From CAWDMW01 sp963803575 (lineage in GTDB: Bacteria; Pseudomonadota; Alphaproteobacteria; Rickettsiales; UBA998): 64,000 nt of DNA. The stretch covers positions 248,001-312,000 of the forward strand of contig CAWDMW010000002.1 in the NCBI GenBank assembly GCA_963803575.1, written 5' to 3'. Position 1 is the stretch's first letter. Each line of letters opens with the position of its first letter. Both the position numbers and the translations under genes were made by a program. Below, piece by piece: positions 34,189-43,692 of the stretch. The notes under the pieces were generated by a model that was not told where the DNA came from, did not search any database, and worked only from the letters and a program-made list of their open reading frames with translations.

Positions 34189-34938
34189 TTACCCTTCATT
34201 ACAAACACGCGTAAAGCAGCCATTTCCCTGCAGCACATCTGCAAAATTGCCCTGCTCGTGAATAGAAAATACCAGCACCGGAATATTATTATCACGTGCC
34301 AGCGCAATGGCTGCTGCGTCCATCACTTTCAGGTTTTTCGCCAGCACATCCTGATAGCTTAGTTGCTCGTAACGTGTGGCAGTTGGGTCTAACTTTGGAT
34401 CAGCAGTATAGACGCCATCAACTTGCGTACCCTTAAGCAGCGCATCACATCCCAGCTCACTGGCGCGCAGTGCAGCTGCCGTGTCTGTGGTAAAGAACGG
34501 GTTCCCTGTACCGGCAGCACAAATGACCACGCGACCACGTTCCATGTGACGTATGGCGCGGCGGCGTATATATGGCTCACACACTGCCGTCATCTGAATG
34601 GCTGACAATACACGCGTATCAATATTAATTTTCTCCAATGCGTTTTGCACAGCCAATGCATTCAGCACCGTTGCCAGCATCCCCATATAATCCGCACTAG
34701 AGCGCTCCATACCGCGCGCTGCTGCCGACATACCACGGTAAATATTGCCACCACCAACCACCATGCATACCTGCACGCCCATATCTAATGCAGATTTAAT
34801 ATCCTGACAGATGCGATCAATAATCACATCATCCTGACCATAAGACTGGCTGCCCATCAACGCCTCCCCTGATACTTTAATCAGGACACGCTTATAAAGT
34901 GCAGAGTCGTTAGTTGCGCGAAGAGGAGAAGCAGTCAT
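34189..34938 (-). CDS. pyrH: UMP kinase
   Basis: Amino-acid-kinase-fold enzyme that phosphorylates UMP. Seen: RVLIKVSGEALMG, VCMVVGGGNIYRG, MLATVLNALAVQNALE, the CAAGTGNPFFTTDTAAALRA motif and LLKGTQVDGVYTADPK. 249 residues. First recognised gene of the leftward cluster; rpsB and tsf, the usual upstream neighbours, are not in the window. Confidence 0.97.
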   Translation of the reverse strand: MTASPLRATNDSALYKRVLIKVSGEALMGSQSYGQDDVIIDRICQDIKSALDMGVQVCMVVGGGNIYRGMSAAARGMERSSADYMGMLATVLNALAVQNALEKINIDTRVLSAIQMTAVCEPYIRRRAIRHMERGRVVICAAGTGNPFFTTDTAAALRASELGCDALLKGTQVDGVYTADPKLDPTATRYEQLSYQDVLAKNLKVMDAAAIALARDNNIPVLVFSIHEQGNFADVLQGNGCFTRVCNEG

Positions 34939-35077
34939 GATGAATTGTCCGGTAGATAAGAAAGATTAAGTATTATATGAATGGTTTAGGGTGTAGCAAT
35001 GTTTGTTATGGAATGCAACCACTTGTGCGCCATATCTGTATTATACGGCCTGTAAAACTCTTTAACGCGCAATCTAC

Positions 35078-35106
35078 AAAAAAAACCCACCCGACAAGGG
35101 GTGAGT
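35078..35106 (-). terminator. Rho-independent terminator
   Basis: CTCACCCCTTGTCGGGTGGG followed by TTTTTTTT on the minus strand, directly after the stop of the small membrane-protein gene at 35125. Confidence 0.8.
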
Positions 35107-35124
35107 TATAAAGTATAGCCTGCG

Positions 35125-35310
35125 TTAGTCCTCTTTCTTATCCAGATAAGAGGTAAACATACAAATCGCTAAAAATGGCAGGAAGATTGTTACGCCGTGT
35201 GCTAAGAGTATCTTTCTTACGATAAATCTCCGCAAGAAGGACAGGCTTTTTCCTGTCGCAAGAAGAACAGCAACGGATGCAGCAAATTGAAGCAATGTAA
35301 AATTGTTCAT
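35125..35310 (-). CDS. Small hypothetical membrane protein, 61 residues
   Basis: Two predicted hydrophobic segments (about 6-20 and 36-54) joined by a basic stretch (FLRRFIVRKIL), ending in a charged tail DKKED. Unrecognised. It has its own terminator, which supports real expression, but the RBS is weak. Confidence 0.5.
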   Translation of the reverse strand: MNNFTLLQFAASVAVLLATGKSLSFLRRFIVRKILLAHGVTIFLPFLAICMFTSYLDKKED

Positions 35311-35386
35311 AGCAATGAAAAAATAAATGTCAGCTTTAATTTAACACATCAACATGAAATAAATATGACAAATAGGGCGTTTTTGC

Positions 35387-35512
35387 TTAACTCATAGAAG
35401 CAGATTTATCTTCTGACCGCTCAGGCTGCACTTTTTCAGAATAATGCAGATCAGAGATAGCATTGTCTGGTGTATGGGTTGCATTATGCGTTTCTATAGA
35501 ATCCAGATGCGC
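35387..35512 (-). pseudogene. Possible decayed gene remnant
   Basis: A 42-codon open stretch without a start codon, ending in TAA at 35387; the frame is closed upstream by TAG at 35513-35515 two codons after an ATG. The translation (AHLDSIETHNATHTPD... SEDKSASMS) has the polar, unstructured look of other C-termini here. It may be the end of a gene truncated by the neighbouring segment. Weakly supported; the remaining 35311-35607 sequence otherwise holds only a terminator. Confidence 0.25.
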
Positions 35513-35548
35513 CTAGCTCATTTGCGAGCATATTCGGGCTAAATAAAC

Positions 35549-35582
35549 CCAAAAAAAGCCCTCAGCCCTAAGGCTTGAGGGT
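35549..35582 (-). terminator. Rho-independent terminator
   Basis: On the minus strand CCCTCAAGCC TTA GGGCTGAGGG followed by CTTTTTTTGG, 26 bases after the stop of the gene at 35608. Confidence 0.9.
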
Positions 35583-35607
35583 GTATTCAGAGTAAAGCAG
35601 CTAATGA

Positions 35608-36471
35608 CTAAATCCAAAAAATCTTATAGACCGTTTCCCATGCACGGCATGTTTTCGTATAGTCCATGCACTTGTAAAGATCGTCTTTCAGCTTTGCTTT
35701 TTGATAAACTATCCTCCAATCAAGTCCGCCTGTTTCAGGACAACATTCTTCATCAAGAAAAAAGTTGCACCCGTTAATCAAGGCATTCCATAGCTCGTCT
35801 ATGTTTGCAGACGCTTTAACTGCTTGCAATACCTCTGCATAAGGAACTAACGCTCTATTTTCTTTACGCCGACTTCTAGCATTTTGTTTGGCTATAAAGT
35901 TCGCCTGATTATAGTGATCCATACCTCCATACCCTGTGTCATAGGGGCTTTGGTAAACACGAGAAGAGCCGATAAATGTCGTAACTTTCGTTATTGCTTC
36001 ATCCAACTTTAGATCAAAATCAGATCTATTATTCTCGATCACAGAATCAGAATCTTCCTCAATGATTGAATTTTCTTCAAACTCACCAGATTTCCCCAAA
36101 AGCTGTTTAGCTTCTGGGTAAGATAGATATCTTACGTAATAGGCATTACTGCCTATAAAATCGCAATCATCTACGTTGAACCTTTGTATTGCTGCCTGCT
36201 TCCAAAAATTGGACTCAGTAACCTCCTGAAAAGCCCAAACGTTTCCAATGGCAGTGCTATTGTCAGGAAAAACGAACTCAATTAAGTGAACAAATTCCCA
36301 ATTTTGATTAGGACAGTTCTTAACCAGATATTCGTAATCCTCTAGGTCTTTTTCCAAGCGGTGCTTGCTAAAGAAGATAGCAAGTAGGCCGAAAAAATAA
36401 CCTAGCATCTGCGAACCCGTGCTTTGCATTCGCTGTTGTTGACGAATCTGCGCAATTTCTTGGTAGTTCAT
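35608..36471 (-). CDS. Hypothetical protein, 287 residues
   Basis: Unrecognised. A short hydrophobic stretch (MLGYFFGLLAIFF, about 22-34) follows a Gln/Arg-rich N-terminus; the rest is soluble and rich in aromatic and acidic residues, with six Cys in the last third. Codon use is AT-rich compared with murC beside it, consistent with an acquired or fast-evolving gene. Terminator downstream. No neighbour suggests a function. Confidence 0.62.
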   Translation of the reverse strand: MNYQEIAQIRQQQRMQSTGSQMLGYFFGLLAIFFSKHRLEKDLEDYEYLVKNCPNQNWEFVHLIEFVFPDNSTAIGNVWAFQEVTESNFWKQAAIQRFNVDDCDFIGSNAYYVRYLSYPEAKQLLGKSGEFEENSIIEEDSDSVIENNRSDFDLKLDEAITKVTTFIGSSRVYQSPYDTGYGGMDHYNQANFIAKQNARSRRKENRALVPYAEVLQAVKASANIDELWNALINGCNFFLDEECCPETGGLDWRIVYQKAKLKDDLYKCMDYTKTCRAWETVYKIFWI

Positions 36472-36674
36472 TAGTGGATAGTAATATCGTGTGTAGCTTC
36501 TTTGCTATAAGATTCAAGACACTAATTGCCTAAAACTAAAAGAATTACTGCCTTATTTTAAAGCGTATAAACAAAGAATAGCCCCTACCGTAACACACTT
36601 CCTCATGTATGCAAAGCTATTTGTTGGTAGCGGGATATTATCTAGGGCGTGTTGACGCTAAATAAGGAAATGAA

Positions 36675-38132
36675 CTACACTGCTTCCGCTAGGCTGTCAC
36701 GTAACTGCTCAGGCAATTCTTGCGCCCAGGTGGAAATGGAGCCTGCGCCCAGACACACCACATAATCCCCGGATTCAGCCAAAGCCCCCACCATATCAGG
36801 GAGCATTTCCCTGCTTGGAAGCGCATGAACTGACTTATGGCCATGCTGGCGAATGCCTTTGACCAGCGCGTCATGGGTGATACCTTCCAGTGGTGTTTCA
36901 CCTGCCGGATATATATCGGTGATAATCACGCTATCTGCTTCATTCATGCATTGGCAAAATTCGGTGAATAAATCACGCACCCGTGAATAACGATGCGGCT
37001 GCACTACGGCAATCACACGGTGCTTCCCCGCCGCCTGACGCGCACTACGCAACGTTGCGGCAATCTCGACCGGATGATGTCCGTAATCGTCAATCACCGT
37101 AATGCCATGCACACATCCCGTTTTGGTAAAACGACGCTTGACGCCTCTGAACTGATAAAGACCCTGCTTAATCATATCCAGCGGCATCCCCAACTCGCAC
37201 GCCACGGCAATCGCCGCCAGCGCGTTGCTCAGGTTATGCTCGCCATGCATTGGGAGTATCAGCCCGTTATAGCTGCGTTCTTCGCCATTCACACGCGGTG
37301 CAATGCGAAGATTAAAATGCTGACCGTCTCCATCAGCTCGTATATCCACCGCGCGAATATCTGCTTGCGTGCTTAAGCCATAGGTAATGATACGCCGGTC
37401 ATGAATGTCACCAATCAGCGTTTGCACCACCGGATGATCCAGACACATCACGCCAAACCCATAAAACGGGATATTCTCCAGAAATTGACGAAACGCTAAT
37501 TTTAATGCATCAAATGAGCCATAATAATCCAGATGTTCCGGATCAATGTTGGTTACAACCGCCACAGCGGAGGGTAAACGGGTGAAGGTGCCGTCTGACT
37601 CATCCGCTTCCACTACCATCCATTGCCCCTTCCCCACACGAGCATTCGTGCCATAAGCGTTGATAATGCCACCATTAATCACGGTAGGTTGCAGGCCACC
37701 CGCATCCAGTAATGCTGCCGTTAACGACGTCGTTGTCGTTTTCCCATGTGTTCCCGCAATCGCCACAGCCATTTTAAGGCGCATCAACTCCGCCAGCATC
37801 TCACTACGGCGCACAACCGGAATACGCTTGGAACGGGCAGCATCCATCTCTGGATTCCCCGCTTTGATGGCAGATGACACCACCACCACGGCAACATCAT
37901 TGATGTTTTCCGCCTGATGCCCAATTAGGATATGGATACCATGATCGCGCAGCCGTTGAATATTCGCATTTTCGGCAATATCCGACCCCTGCACCTGATA
38001 GCCTGAATTATGCAAAATCTCTGCAATACCGCTCATGCCAATGCCACCAATACCCACAATATGGATAATCCCAACATCTAACGACATGGTGCTGGCAAGG
38101 GGTAAGCGTTTAGGAAGCGTAGACAAGGTCAT
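36675..38132 (-). CDS. murC: UDP-N-acetylmuramate-L-alanine ligase
   Basis: Cytoplasmic Mur ligase that adds L-Ala to UDP-MurNAc. Seen: HIVGIGGIGMSGIAEIL (UDP-binding), AIAGTHGKTTTTSL (ATP P-loop at about 127-134), VVEADESDGTF, VVTNIDPEHLDYYG and the C-terminal DDYGHHPVEIAATL and VVQPHRYSR. 485 residues from 38132; an internal ATG at 38087 is an alternative. Starts 2 bases after the murG stop in the ftsW-murG-murC unit. murB and ddl, which often follow, are not here. Confidence 0.96.
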   Translation of the reverse strand: MTLSTLPKRLPLASTMSLDVGIIHIVGIGGIGMSGIAEILHNSGYQVQGSDIAENANIQRLRDHGIHILIGHQAENINDVAVVVVSSAIKAGNPEMDAARSKRIPVVRRSEMLAELMRLKMAVAIAGTHGKTTTTSLTAALLDAGGLQPTVINGGIINAYGTNARVGKGQWMVVEADESDGTFTRLPSAVAVVTNIDPEHLDYYGSFDALKLAFRQFLENIPFYGFGVMCLDHPVVQTLIGDIHDRRIITYGLSTQADIRAVDIRADGDGQHFNLRIAPRVNGEERSYNGLILPMHGEHNLSNALAAIAVACELGMPLDMIKQGLYQFRGVKRRFTKTGCVHGITVIDDYGHHPVEIAATLRSARQAAGKHRVIAVVQPHRYSRVRDLFTEFCQCMNEADSVIITDIYPAGETPLEGITHDALVKGIRQHGHKSVHALPSREMLPDMVGALAESGDYVVCLGAGSISTWAQELPEQLRDSLAEAV

Positions 38133-38134
38133 AA

Positions 38135-39310
38135 TTAAGCGGCCTTCATGGGTAGGGATTGTTCAGGTAACGCATCCACCGGAGCAGGACGGCGTTTATA
38201 CGGGGTGCTGGCCGTCTGACACACCATATCTGCCAGCGCCTCCGCTGATTGAGGACGACCAAAGGTACGCGCCACATCAGAAGCACGGTTAAGGGCAGCA
38301 GGCAAATTCAGGAATGATTCCAGTCTGGCCGACAGCGTTTCCGGCGTGAAAGCACTTTGCGGAATCATCCACGATCCGCCTGCATCGTCTAAGGTGAGTG
38401 CATTAATTTTCTGGTGGTCATCCGCAGAATGTGGCAGCGGCACCAAAATCGCAGGTCTGGCCGCACACGTCAATTCCGCTACCGTCGAGGCACCAGAGCG
38501 CGCAATCACCAGGTGCGCACCTGCCAGCCTTGTCGGCACATCAGAGAAAAACGGTGCAAGCTCCGCCTGCACGCCTATCGCATCGTATGCTTTACGTAAA
38601 TCGTCTGCCTGCTCTGCACGCACCTGCTGGTCAATCCGTAAACGCTGACGCAATGCTTCTGGCAGCAATGCGACGGCCTTTGGTAAAATATCTCCAAAGA
38701 TTGCCGCTCCCTGCGAACCACCGGTAATTAGCACACGCATCATGCCATCAGGATGCAAATGCGGATAGGGTACATCACGTAGTGCTTTCACCGCCGCCCG
38801 CACAGGATTGCCAACATACTGCACTTTTCCCGCATCTTGCACACGGATGCGTTGCGTTTCCTGAAAAGATGTCGCAATCACATCTACGCGAGGTGCCAAC
38901 ATACGGTTGGCTTTCCCTAAAATAGCATTTTGCTCATGAATGATCGTACGCGTGCAACCCGCTGCCGCCAGCATGGTGGGGAAAGACGGATACCCGCCAA
39001 AACCAATCACCACATCTGGTGAAAGCTTATTAATAATCCGTCGTGCTTTAATGCAGGATACCACGTTCCATGCAGCACTGCGTGCCTTCTTGAAGGCGTT
39101 GCCGCTCAAACTGCTGGCAGGTATTTCATGGATAGGGATCGTTGCAAGCGTGGTGTGTCCACGCTGACGATACGCCTCAAAGCGTTTGTCGGTCACCAGT
39201 ACCACATGATGGCCGCGCGAGATCAACACTTCTGCCAATGATTCCGCAGGAAAAATATGCCCGCCAGTACCACCAGTAGCCAGCATAATCGTGAAAGGGG
39301 TCGTCGTCAT
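38135..39310 (-). CDS. murG: Lipid II synthase MurG
   Basis: Peripheral membrane GT28 glycosyltransferase that adds GlcNAc to lipid I. Seen: MLATGGTGGHIFPAESLAE, VVIGFGGYPSFPT, HEQNAILGKANR, LITGGSQGA and the donor-binding HLVIARSGASTVAEL...PLPHSADDHQ block. 391 residues from ATG 39310, which forms an ATGA overlap with the ftsW stop; a longer ORF to 39325 is unlikely. Tail of about 30 residues is Pro/Ala-rich. Confidence 0.96.
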   Translation of the reverse strand: MTTTPFTIMLATGGTGGHIFPAESLAEVLISRGHHVVLVTDKRFEAYRQRGHTTLATIPIHEIPASSLSGNAFKKARSAAWNVVSCIKARRIINKLSPDVVIGFGGYPSFPTMLAAAGCTRTIIHEQNAILGKANRMLAPRVDVIATSFQETQRIRVQDAGKVQYVGNPVRAAVKALRDVPYPHLHPDGMMRVLITGGSQGAAIFGDILPKAVALLPEALRQRLRIDQQVRAEQADDLRKAYDAIGVQAELAPFFSDVPTRLAGAHLVIARSGASTVAELTCAARPAILVPLPHSADDHQKINALTLDDAGGSWMIPQSAFTPETLSARLESFLNLPAALNRASDVARTFGRPQSAEALADMVCQTASTPYKRRPAPVDALPEQSLPMKAA

Positions 39311-40515
39311 AACGTGGTTCTCCATGTAGAATAAAGGGGGCGGTGCAACGCGCCATATTGCCGTCGGGTCAGCCCAAGCATCGCACCTGCGGTCAGGGAA
39401 ATCGCCAACAGAGAAGACCCACCATAACTTAGAAACGGTAACGTCATCCCTTTAGCAGGCAGTAAATGCACAGCAACACCCATATTGATGAATGCTTGTA
39501 AGCCAATTTGTGTGGCCAGTCCGGTGATTGCCAGCATCAGAAACGTATCCTGCGCCTGCGCTGCACGATACAACCCGCGAATGACAATCGCCGCAAAGAC
39601 CATTGCCGTAAGCAACGTAACGAATAATCCAAATTCTTCGCCTATCACCGCAAACACAAAATCCGTATGAGCGTCAGGCAGCGACCATTTCACATCCCCC
39701 TCACCGGGGCCTTTACCAAGCAATCCGCCCGAGGCAAACGCCTCCAATGACTTTTGCACCTGATAATTATCTACCGATGAAGCATCCAGAAAGCCATTAA
39801 TACGGTTTGCAACATGCGGAAACCACAAATAAGCCCCCACCAGCGCCATCATCCCCGAAACTCCCAGCAACAATACCCAGTAAAGCGGAATACCGGACAA
39901 AAACAATTGAACCGCGAAAATCATTGTCAGAGTCAGCATCATGCCAACATCCGGCTGTATTACCAGCAGCAATGTCGTAAATAAGAACAGCCCTACAGCA
40001 ATACGGTAAGCAGGAAAACCCGCCATTTTTTGCTTTTCTGCCAGCAACCAGGCAATCACAATCACAAAGCAGGGTTTCATAAATTCCGATGGCTGAAGCG
40101 ACAAGCCACCCAGTTTCAGCCATCTGGTTGCGCCTTTTGCATCAGCCCCCAGCAAAGGTAACAGGATCATCGCAATCAGACTCAGGCTTAAGCCCAATGT
40201 GGCTAGCCTGCGAATAGTGCGGCGTTGCATCATCGAGATGCTCATCATACATACACCGGAAATCACCAGAAAAATCATCTGGCGCACGATGAAGTGGTGC
40301 GATTCAAACCCAATACGCTTGGCCACAGGCGGGCTGGAAGCCGTTACGATCACGGCGCTAACAATCATAAGCGAGACAAAACTTGTCAGCAACCAGCGAT
40401 CAATTGTCCACCACCACTGGCCAATCGCGGTGTTGCTCCCGCGCTGTGTCTGTATGCGTTGTTGCCAGCGTCCTGCCAAAATCCTGCCTTTAGGTTGTGG
40501 TAATGGTGCATTCAT
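39307..40515 (-). CDS. ftsW: Lipid II polymerase FtsW (SEDS family)
   Basis: Polytopic division glycosyltransferase that polymerises septal glycan. About ten transmembrane helices after a basic cytoplasmic N-terminus. Seen: KGATRWLKLGGLSLQPSEFMKP, IQPDVGMMLTLTMIF, GPGEGDVKWSLPDAHTDFVFAVIGEEFGL and LPAKGMTLPFLSYGGSSLL. 402 residues. First gene of ftsW-murG-murC. FtsW rather than RodA is inferred from its mur-cluster location. Confidence 0.94.
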   Translation of the reverse strand: MNAPLPQPKGRILAGRWQQRIQTQRGSNTAIGQWWWTIDRWLLTSFVSLMIVSAVIVTASSPPVAKRIGFESHHFIVRQMIFLVISGVCMMSISMMQRRTIRRLATLGLSLSLIAMILLPLLGADAKGATRWLKLGGLSLQPSEFMKPCFVIVIAWLLAEKQKMAGFPAYRIAVGLFLFTTLLLVIQPDVGMMLTLTMIFAVQLFLSGIPLYWVLLLGVSGMMALVGAYLWFPHVANRINGFLDASSVDNYQVQKSLEAFASGGLLGKGPGEGDVKWSLPDAHTDFVFAVIGEEFGLFVTLLTAMVFAAIVIRGLYRAAQAQDTFLMLAITGLATQIGLQAFINMGVAVHLLPAKGMTLPFLSYGGSSLLAISLTAGAMLGLTRRQYGALHRPLYSTWRTTL

Positions 40516-40565
40516 ACAACAAAACCAACATAGTACGCCAGCATTATCTGTAGAGCAATATTATG

Positions 40566-40913
40566 TCATGATGAGCCTTTCAACGGATCATGCCCCCAAT
40601 TCATCAACGAATAACGCCACCGGCTAGAGGCAACATCATCCTTTGGCGCCCCTTGCGCGCAATGTCGTTTAATATACCCCACTACCTTCGCCATATGATC
40701 CCACTGCTCGTCAGACAGGTCATCTTTATTCGTGCGCTTTATGGTCACGATACGCTTACCCGACTTATGGCCGGTAGACTCACCATCACCATTCGTATCA
40801 CCAACTGACGCGCTGTCATCCGTTTCTAGCCAGTCTTCCAGTTCTTTTGGTTGCATATTAACCAACTCGCGCCATTCGTTCCATATGTTATCACGTGATT
40901 TGGATGAACTCAT
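40566..40913 (-). CDS. DUF3140 protein
   Basis: A 115-residue protein with the DUF3140 pattern: WRELVNMQPKELEDWLET near the N-terminus, then GHKSGKRIVTIKR, MAKVVGYIKRH and a terminal WRYSLMNWGHDP. Members are small putative DNA-binding proteins of unknown role. An acidic Asp/Gly insertion (residues about 32-45) separates the first two motifs. Followed on the same strand, after about 50 bases, by ftsW. Confidence 0.82.
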   Translation of the reverse strand: MSSSKSRDNIWNEWRELVNMQPKELEDWLETDDSASVGDTNGDGESTGHKSGKRIVTIKRTNKDDLSDEQWDHMAKVVGYIKRHCAQGAPKDDVASSRWRYSLMNWGHDPLKGSS

Positions 40914-41165
40914 TTTTCAATCTCCTAATTAGTAACCACATGATAGTGCAGCGTCTGCAATAATGCTGTCGCACATTATAGCCCACCATATCAATAAGCA
41001 ATAAATGCTGCATACTTCCAACGAAACAAACCACTCAGTAAAAAACCTCAACTTTATTTATTAATACTTAATAAAATTAAATAATCATTATATATTAATC
41101 TTATATTAATCAAACCGTAACAAAAGTAAGTTATATTAAAAATTCTTCAACAAATAGGATGAGTC

Positions 41166-41639
41166 ATGAAAAACACAGATAACAATGCTGCTTCTCAATC
41201 ACAATCAAATGCAGTAGAAGCACAACTTCAGGAAGCACAAGCGCAGGAAGAAGCATTAGAGCAGGAAAAAAGCAAGAAGAAACCACAAAAGAAAAATGCC
41301 GTTCAAAGAGCATGGGATGCAACTGGTGGTAAAGTTATTCAGGGTTGGAACGATGCGAATAAAGCCCGTGACGATATTATCAATAGTAATACTAGTGCCA
41401 TCAAAGGAAAAGTAGAGAATTGTCAGCAAGTTGACCCCACTTTTTCACATCCTGCATGCGAACGCTACAAAAACTCGCCACATAGAAAGAAATCTAGCGA
41501 TAAAGAGCTCGGAGACGCCCTTGATGGTGCTAACATAGATGCATTGCTGTTTGATGCCAACCCTACGGATATATCGCAAGGCCATGAATCTCAAACAAAT
41601 GTTCCCAAATCCGTTGAAGCTAGTGGTATGGCGCGCTGA
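41166..41639 (+). CDS. Hypothetical protein, 157 residues
   Basis: Unrecognised soluble protein. N-terminal Gln/Glu/Lys-rich coiled-coil-like stretch (EAQLQEAQAQEEALEQE), a basic patch (KSKKKPQKKNAVQRA), then a central helical part with CQQVDPTFSHPACERYK and a polar tail. TAGGATGAG precedes the ATG. The upstream 190 bases are extremely AT-rich and likely hold its promoter. Similar in style to other lineage-specific genes in the window. Confidence 0.62.
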   Translation: MKNTDNNAASQSQSNAVEAQLQEAQAQEEALEQEKSKKKPQKKNAVQRAWDATGGKVIQGWNDANKARDDIINSNTSAIKGKVENCQQVDPTFSHPACERYKNSPHRKKSSDKELGDALDGANIDALLFDANPTDISQGHESQTNVPKSVEASGMAR

Positions 41640-41647
41640 AACGCTTC

Positions 41648-43048
41648 TCACAGTGCATGTAACGGCAGATACACACTAAACACAGACCCTTGCCCTTCTG
41701 TAGACGTAATGGTGATTGCACCACGGTGGCGCGTTAAAATACCCTTCACAATAGCCAGCCCCAAACCGGTTCCGCCCACCTCACGGGTACGGGCAGAATC
41801 TACACGGTAAAAACGCTCGGTCAAGCGTGCCAGATGCTCTTTGGGAATCCCTTCCCCGTGATCGCGTACCGAAAAGATCAGCGCTTTGGAGAGATTGCGC
41901 ATATTCTGGTCTGGCGGCAATTCCTGCGTTACCTTCGCCGTAATCATCACTTCCGTTCCCGCATTGCCGTATTTCACGGCATTTCCAATCAGGTTATGGA
42001 CAATTTGCGCCAGCTCATTACGGTCACCTTTAACCTCGGGCAACGTGTCCGTCATGTTGGTCACAAGGCTCATGTCTTTTTCGCGAGCGGGTAACTCAAA
42101 ATATTTGCTTTCATTCACCACGACGCGGGCAAAATCTACAGGATCCATCGGCACACTATGCGCGTTCATTTCAATCTTAGACAGAGACAGCAAGTCATTA
42201 ATCAGCTGCCGCATCCGTTCCGCCTGCTCGGCCATAATGCCTAGGAACTGGTCAATGGCTTCTGCATCATCGCGTGCCGGCCCACGGATGGTTTCAATCA
42301 TACCCGTTATGCTGGCAAGCGGCGTGCGTATCTCATGGCTGGCATTGGCCACAAAATCTGCGCGCATCTGCTCCACGCTTTTGAGTTCAGTAATATCATT
42401 CATGGTGATAACAATCGTGATTCCCCCCTTAGAGGAAATCGGGAAACGTTCAATAATCGCCAGAAAATCCCGCACCACCGGATCAATCAGCCTAAATTCC
42501 ACTTCGCGCCCGCGTGAGTCTTCAATTACGCCGCTGACGGCTTGCAACAATGTTTCGTTCGGTATCACATTTTTTAAATGCTGCCGCCCCAGACTTTGGC
42601 CAAAAATAGCACGCGCCGCACGGTTGGTACGCACTACATTGCTGCTATCATTAATCATGATAATAATATCCGGCAGCGTATCAACCAATATTTCCCGCTC
42701 ACCAATCACGGATTGCAAATCCTGCTCCTTTTTCGCCCACACGTTACGCAGGCGTGTGAGTGCTTCAGAGAGTTCAAATACCATACTGATCGCCATTAAA
42801 GCCGGCGGAGTCGCTTCCTTCTCGTGCGCCAGGTCTTCCATGTAAGCGGTCATTTCAGCCATATTCTTTAAGAACGGATAGACCAGTGCCAGCGAGCAAA
42901 CCAGAATAATGGCGTAGCTGATTAAGAACATCCCCATCCCCAGTTGATCCGCCCACACCAACCCTGCCAATACCAGCAACGGTGCCAGTGAAACAATCGC
43001 CACTGACTTCAATACGATGGAAACAGGTACCGAGTGGTGAGTATTCAT
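41648..43048 (-). CDS. PhoR-like sensor histidine kinase
   Basis: Membrane sensor kinase, 466 residues. Two transmembrane helices (about 10-32 and 38-60), a linker, a PAS-like domain (about 118-222), then HisKA with phospho-acceptor His238 in VANASHEIRTPLAS and a C-terminal ATPase domain with IVHNLIGNAVKYG, HGEGIPKEHL and GGTGLGLAIVKGIL. The layout, short periplasmic loop and PAS match PhoR. No response regulator or phosphate-transport gene is adjacent on this strand. Phosphate sensing is therefore only inferred from architecture. Confidence 0.85.
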   Translation of the reverse strand: MNTHHSVPVSIVLKSVAIVSLAPLLVLAGLVWADQLGMGMFLISYAIILVCSLALVYPFLKNMAEMTAYMEDLAHEKEATPPALMAISMVFELSEALTRLRNVWAKKEQDLQSVIGEREILVDTLPDIIIMINDSSNVVRTNRAARAIFGQSLGRQHLKNVIPNETLLQAVSGVIEDSRGREVEFRLIDPVVRDFLAIIERFPISSKGGITIVITMNDITELKSVEQMRADFVANASHEIRTPLASITGMIETIRGPARDDAEAIDQFLGIMAEQAERMRQLINDLLSLSKIEMNAHSVPMDPVDFARVVVNESKYFELPAREKDMSLVTNMTDTLPEVKGDRNELAQIVHNLIGNAVKYGNAGTEVMITAKVTQELPPDQNMRNLSKALIFSVRDHGEGIPKEHLARLTERFYRVDSARTREVGGTGLGLAIVKGILTRHRGAITITSTEGQGSVFSVYLPLHAL

Positions 43049-43223
43049 AGAAAAGAGGTTACATGCTTCATATAGGAATGAGTATAGCGGGTTATCAAAG
43101 GATATCTATGCAGTTATAAGATATTTTTTGTCAAGTAATGATCGTAATTACTACGAACAACACAGACTGTCACAATTCTGTCATATACATGCGCTATGAT
43201 GGTAGGAATAGAGGAGATATATT

Positions 43224-43691
43224 ATGGCTGGTGGATTTGAAGGTATGCTCGCAGAAGGTGCGCAAAGAATGGGTGACTTGCTCATGGACATCCTTGATGG
43301 AGCCGGAAAAATGCTTGGTGGAGCGCTATCTGCTGCAAAAGATAAAGTCGTTAACAAAGCTGCTGATGTCGCCTCCAACGTTGGCGACACCGTGAAATCC
43401 GCGAGCATGACACCCTCCGCACCAGCTATGTCACAATCCGCTTCTATCGAAGGACCCGCCATAGGAAAAACACTGGAAGTTAGCGCGCCTTCCATGGATA
43501 GTGGTATGGGCGATAAAATGGCCTCATCACTAAGCCCTGATGCACTGGGTCAGGTTAACGAAATTTCTGCCTCGATGAACCTTAACCCCACAGATATGGG
43601 ACAAGGTGTTGGTCAGGTTGGTGATCTGTCACAGAATGTTGCGGTTAATCAGGATATGCAACGTCAGCAACAAAGCATGGGTATTGGCTGA
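43224..43691 (+). CDS. Hypothetical Met/Gly-rich protein, 155 residues
   Basis: Unrecognised. N-terminal half is an amphipathic helix (GMLAEGAQRMGDLLMDILDGAGKMLGG), followed by KDKVVNKAADVASNVGDTVKSAS; the C-terminal half is Ser/Met/Gln-rich and likely disordered. GAGGAGATA precedes the ATG. Ends one base before the convergent gene at 43693. The promoter candidate TATGAT lies about 30 bases upstream. Confidence 0.6.
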   Translation: MAGGFEGMLAEGAQRMGDLLMDILDGAGKMLGGALSAAKDKVVNKAADVASNVGDTVKSASMTPSAPAMSQSASIEGPAIGKTLEVSAPSMDSGMGDKMASSLSPDALGQVNEISASMNLNPTDMGQGVGQVGDLSQNVAVNQDMQRQQQSMGIG

Positions 43692-43692
43692 G

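Noticed and set aside
36641..36665. IS-end-like motif GGGCGTGTTGACGCTA, with a similar string near 24091 and 54712
   Set aside because: Only short partial matches; no transposase, inverted partner or target duplication could be shown.
41886..42845. 319-codon plus-strand ORF
   Set aside because: It is antisense to the histidine kinase, whose motifs are unambiguous; Ser/Arg-rich composition is typical of a frame shadow.
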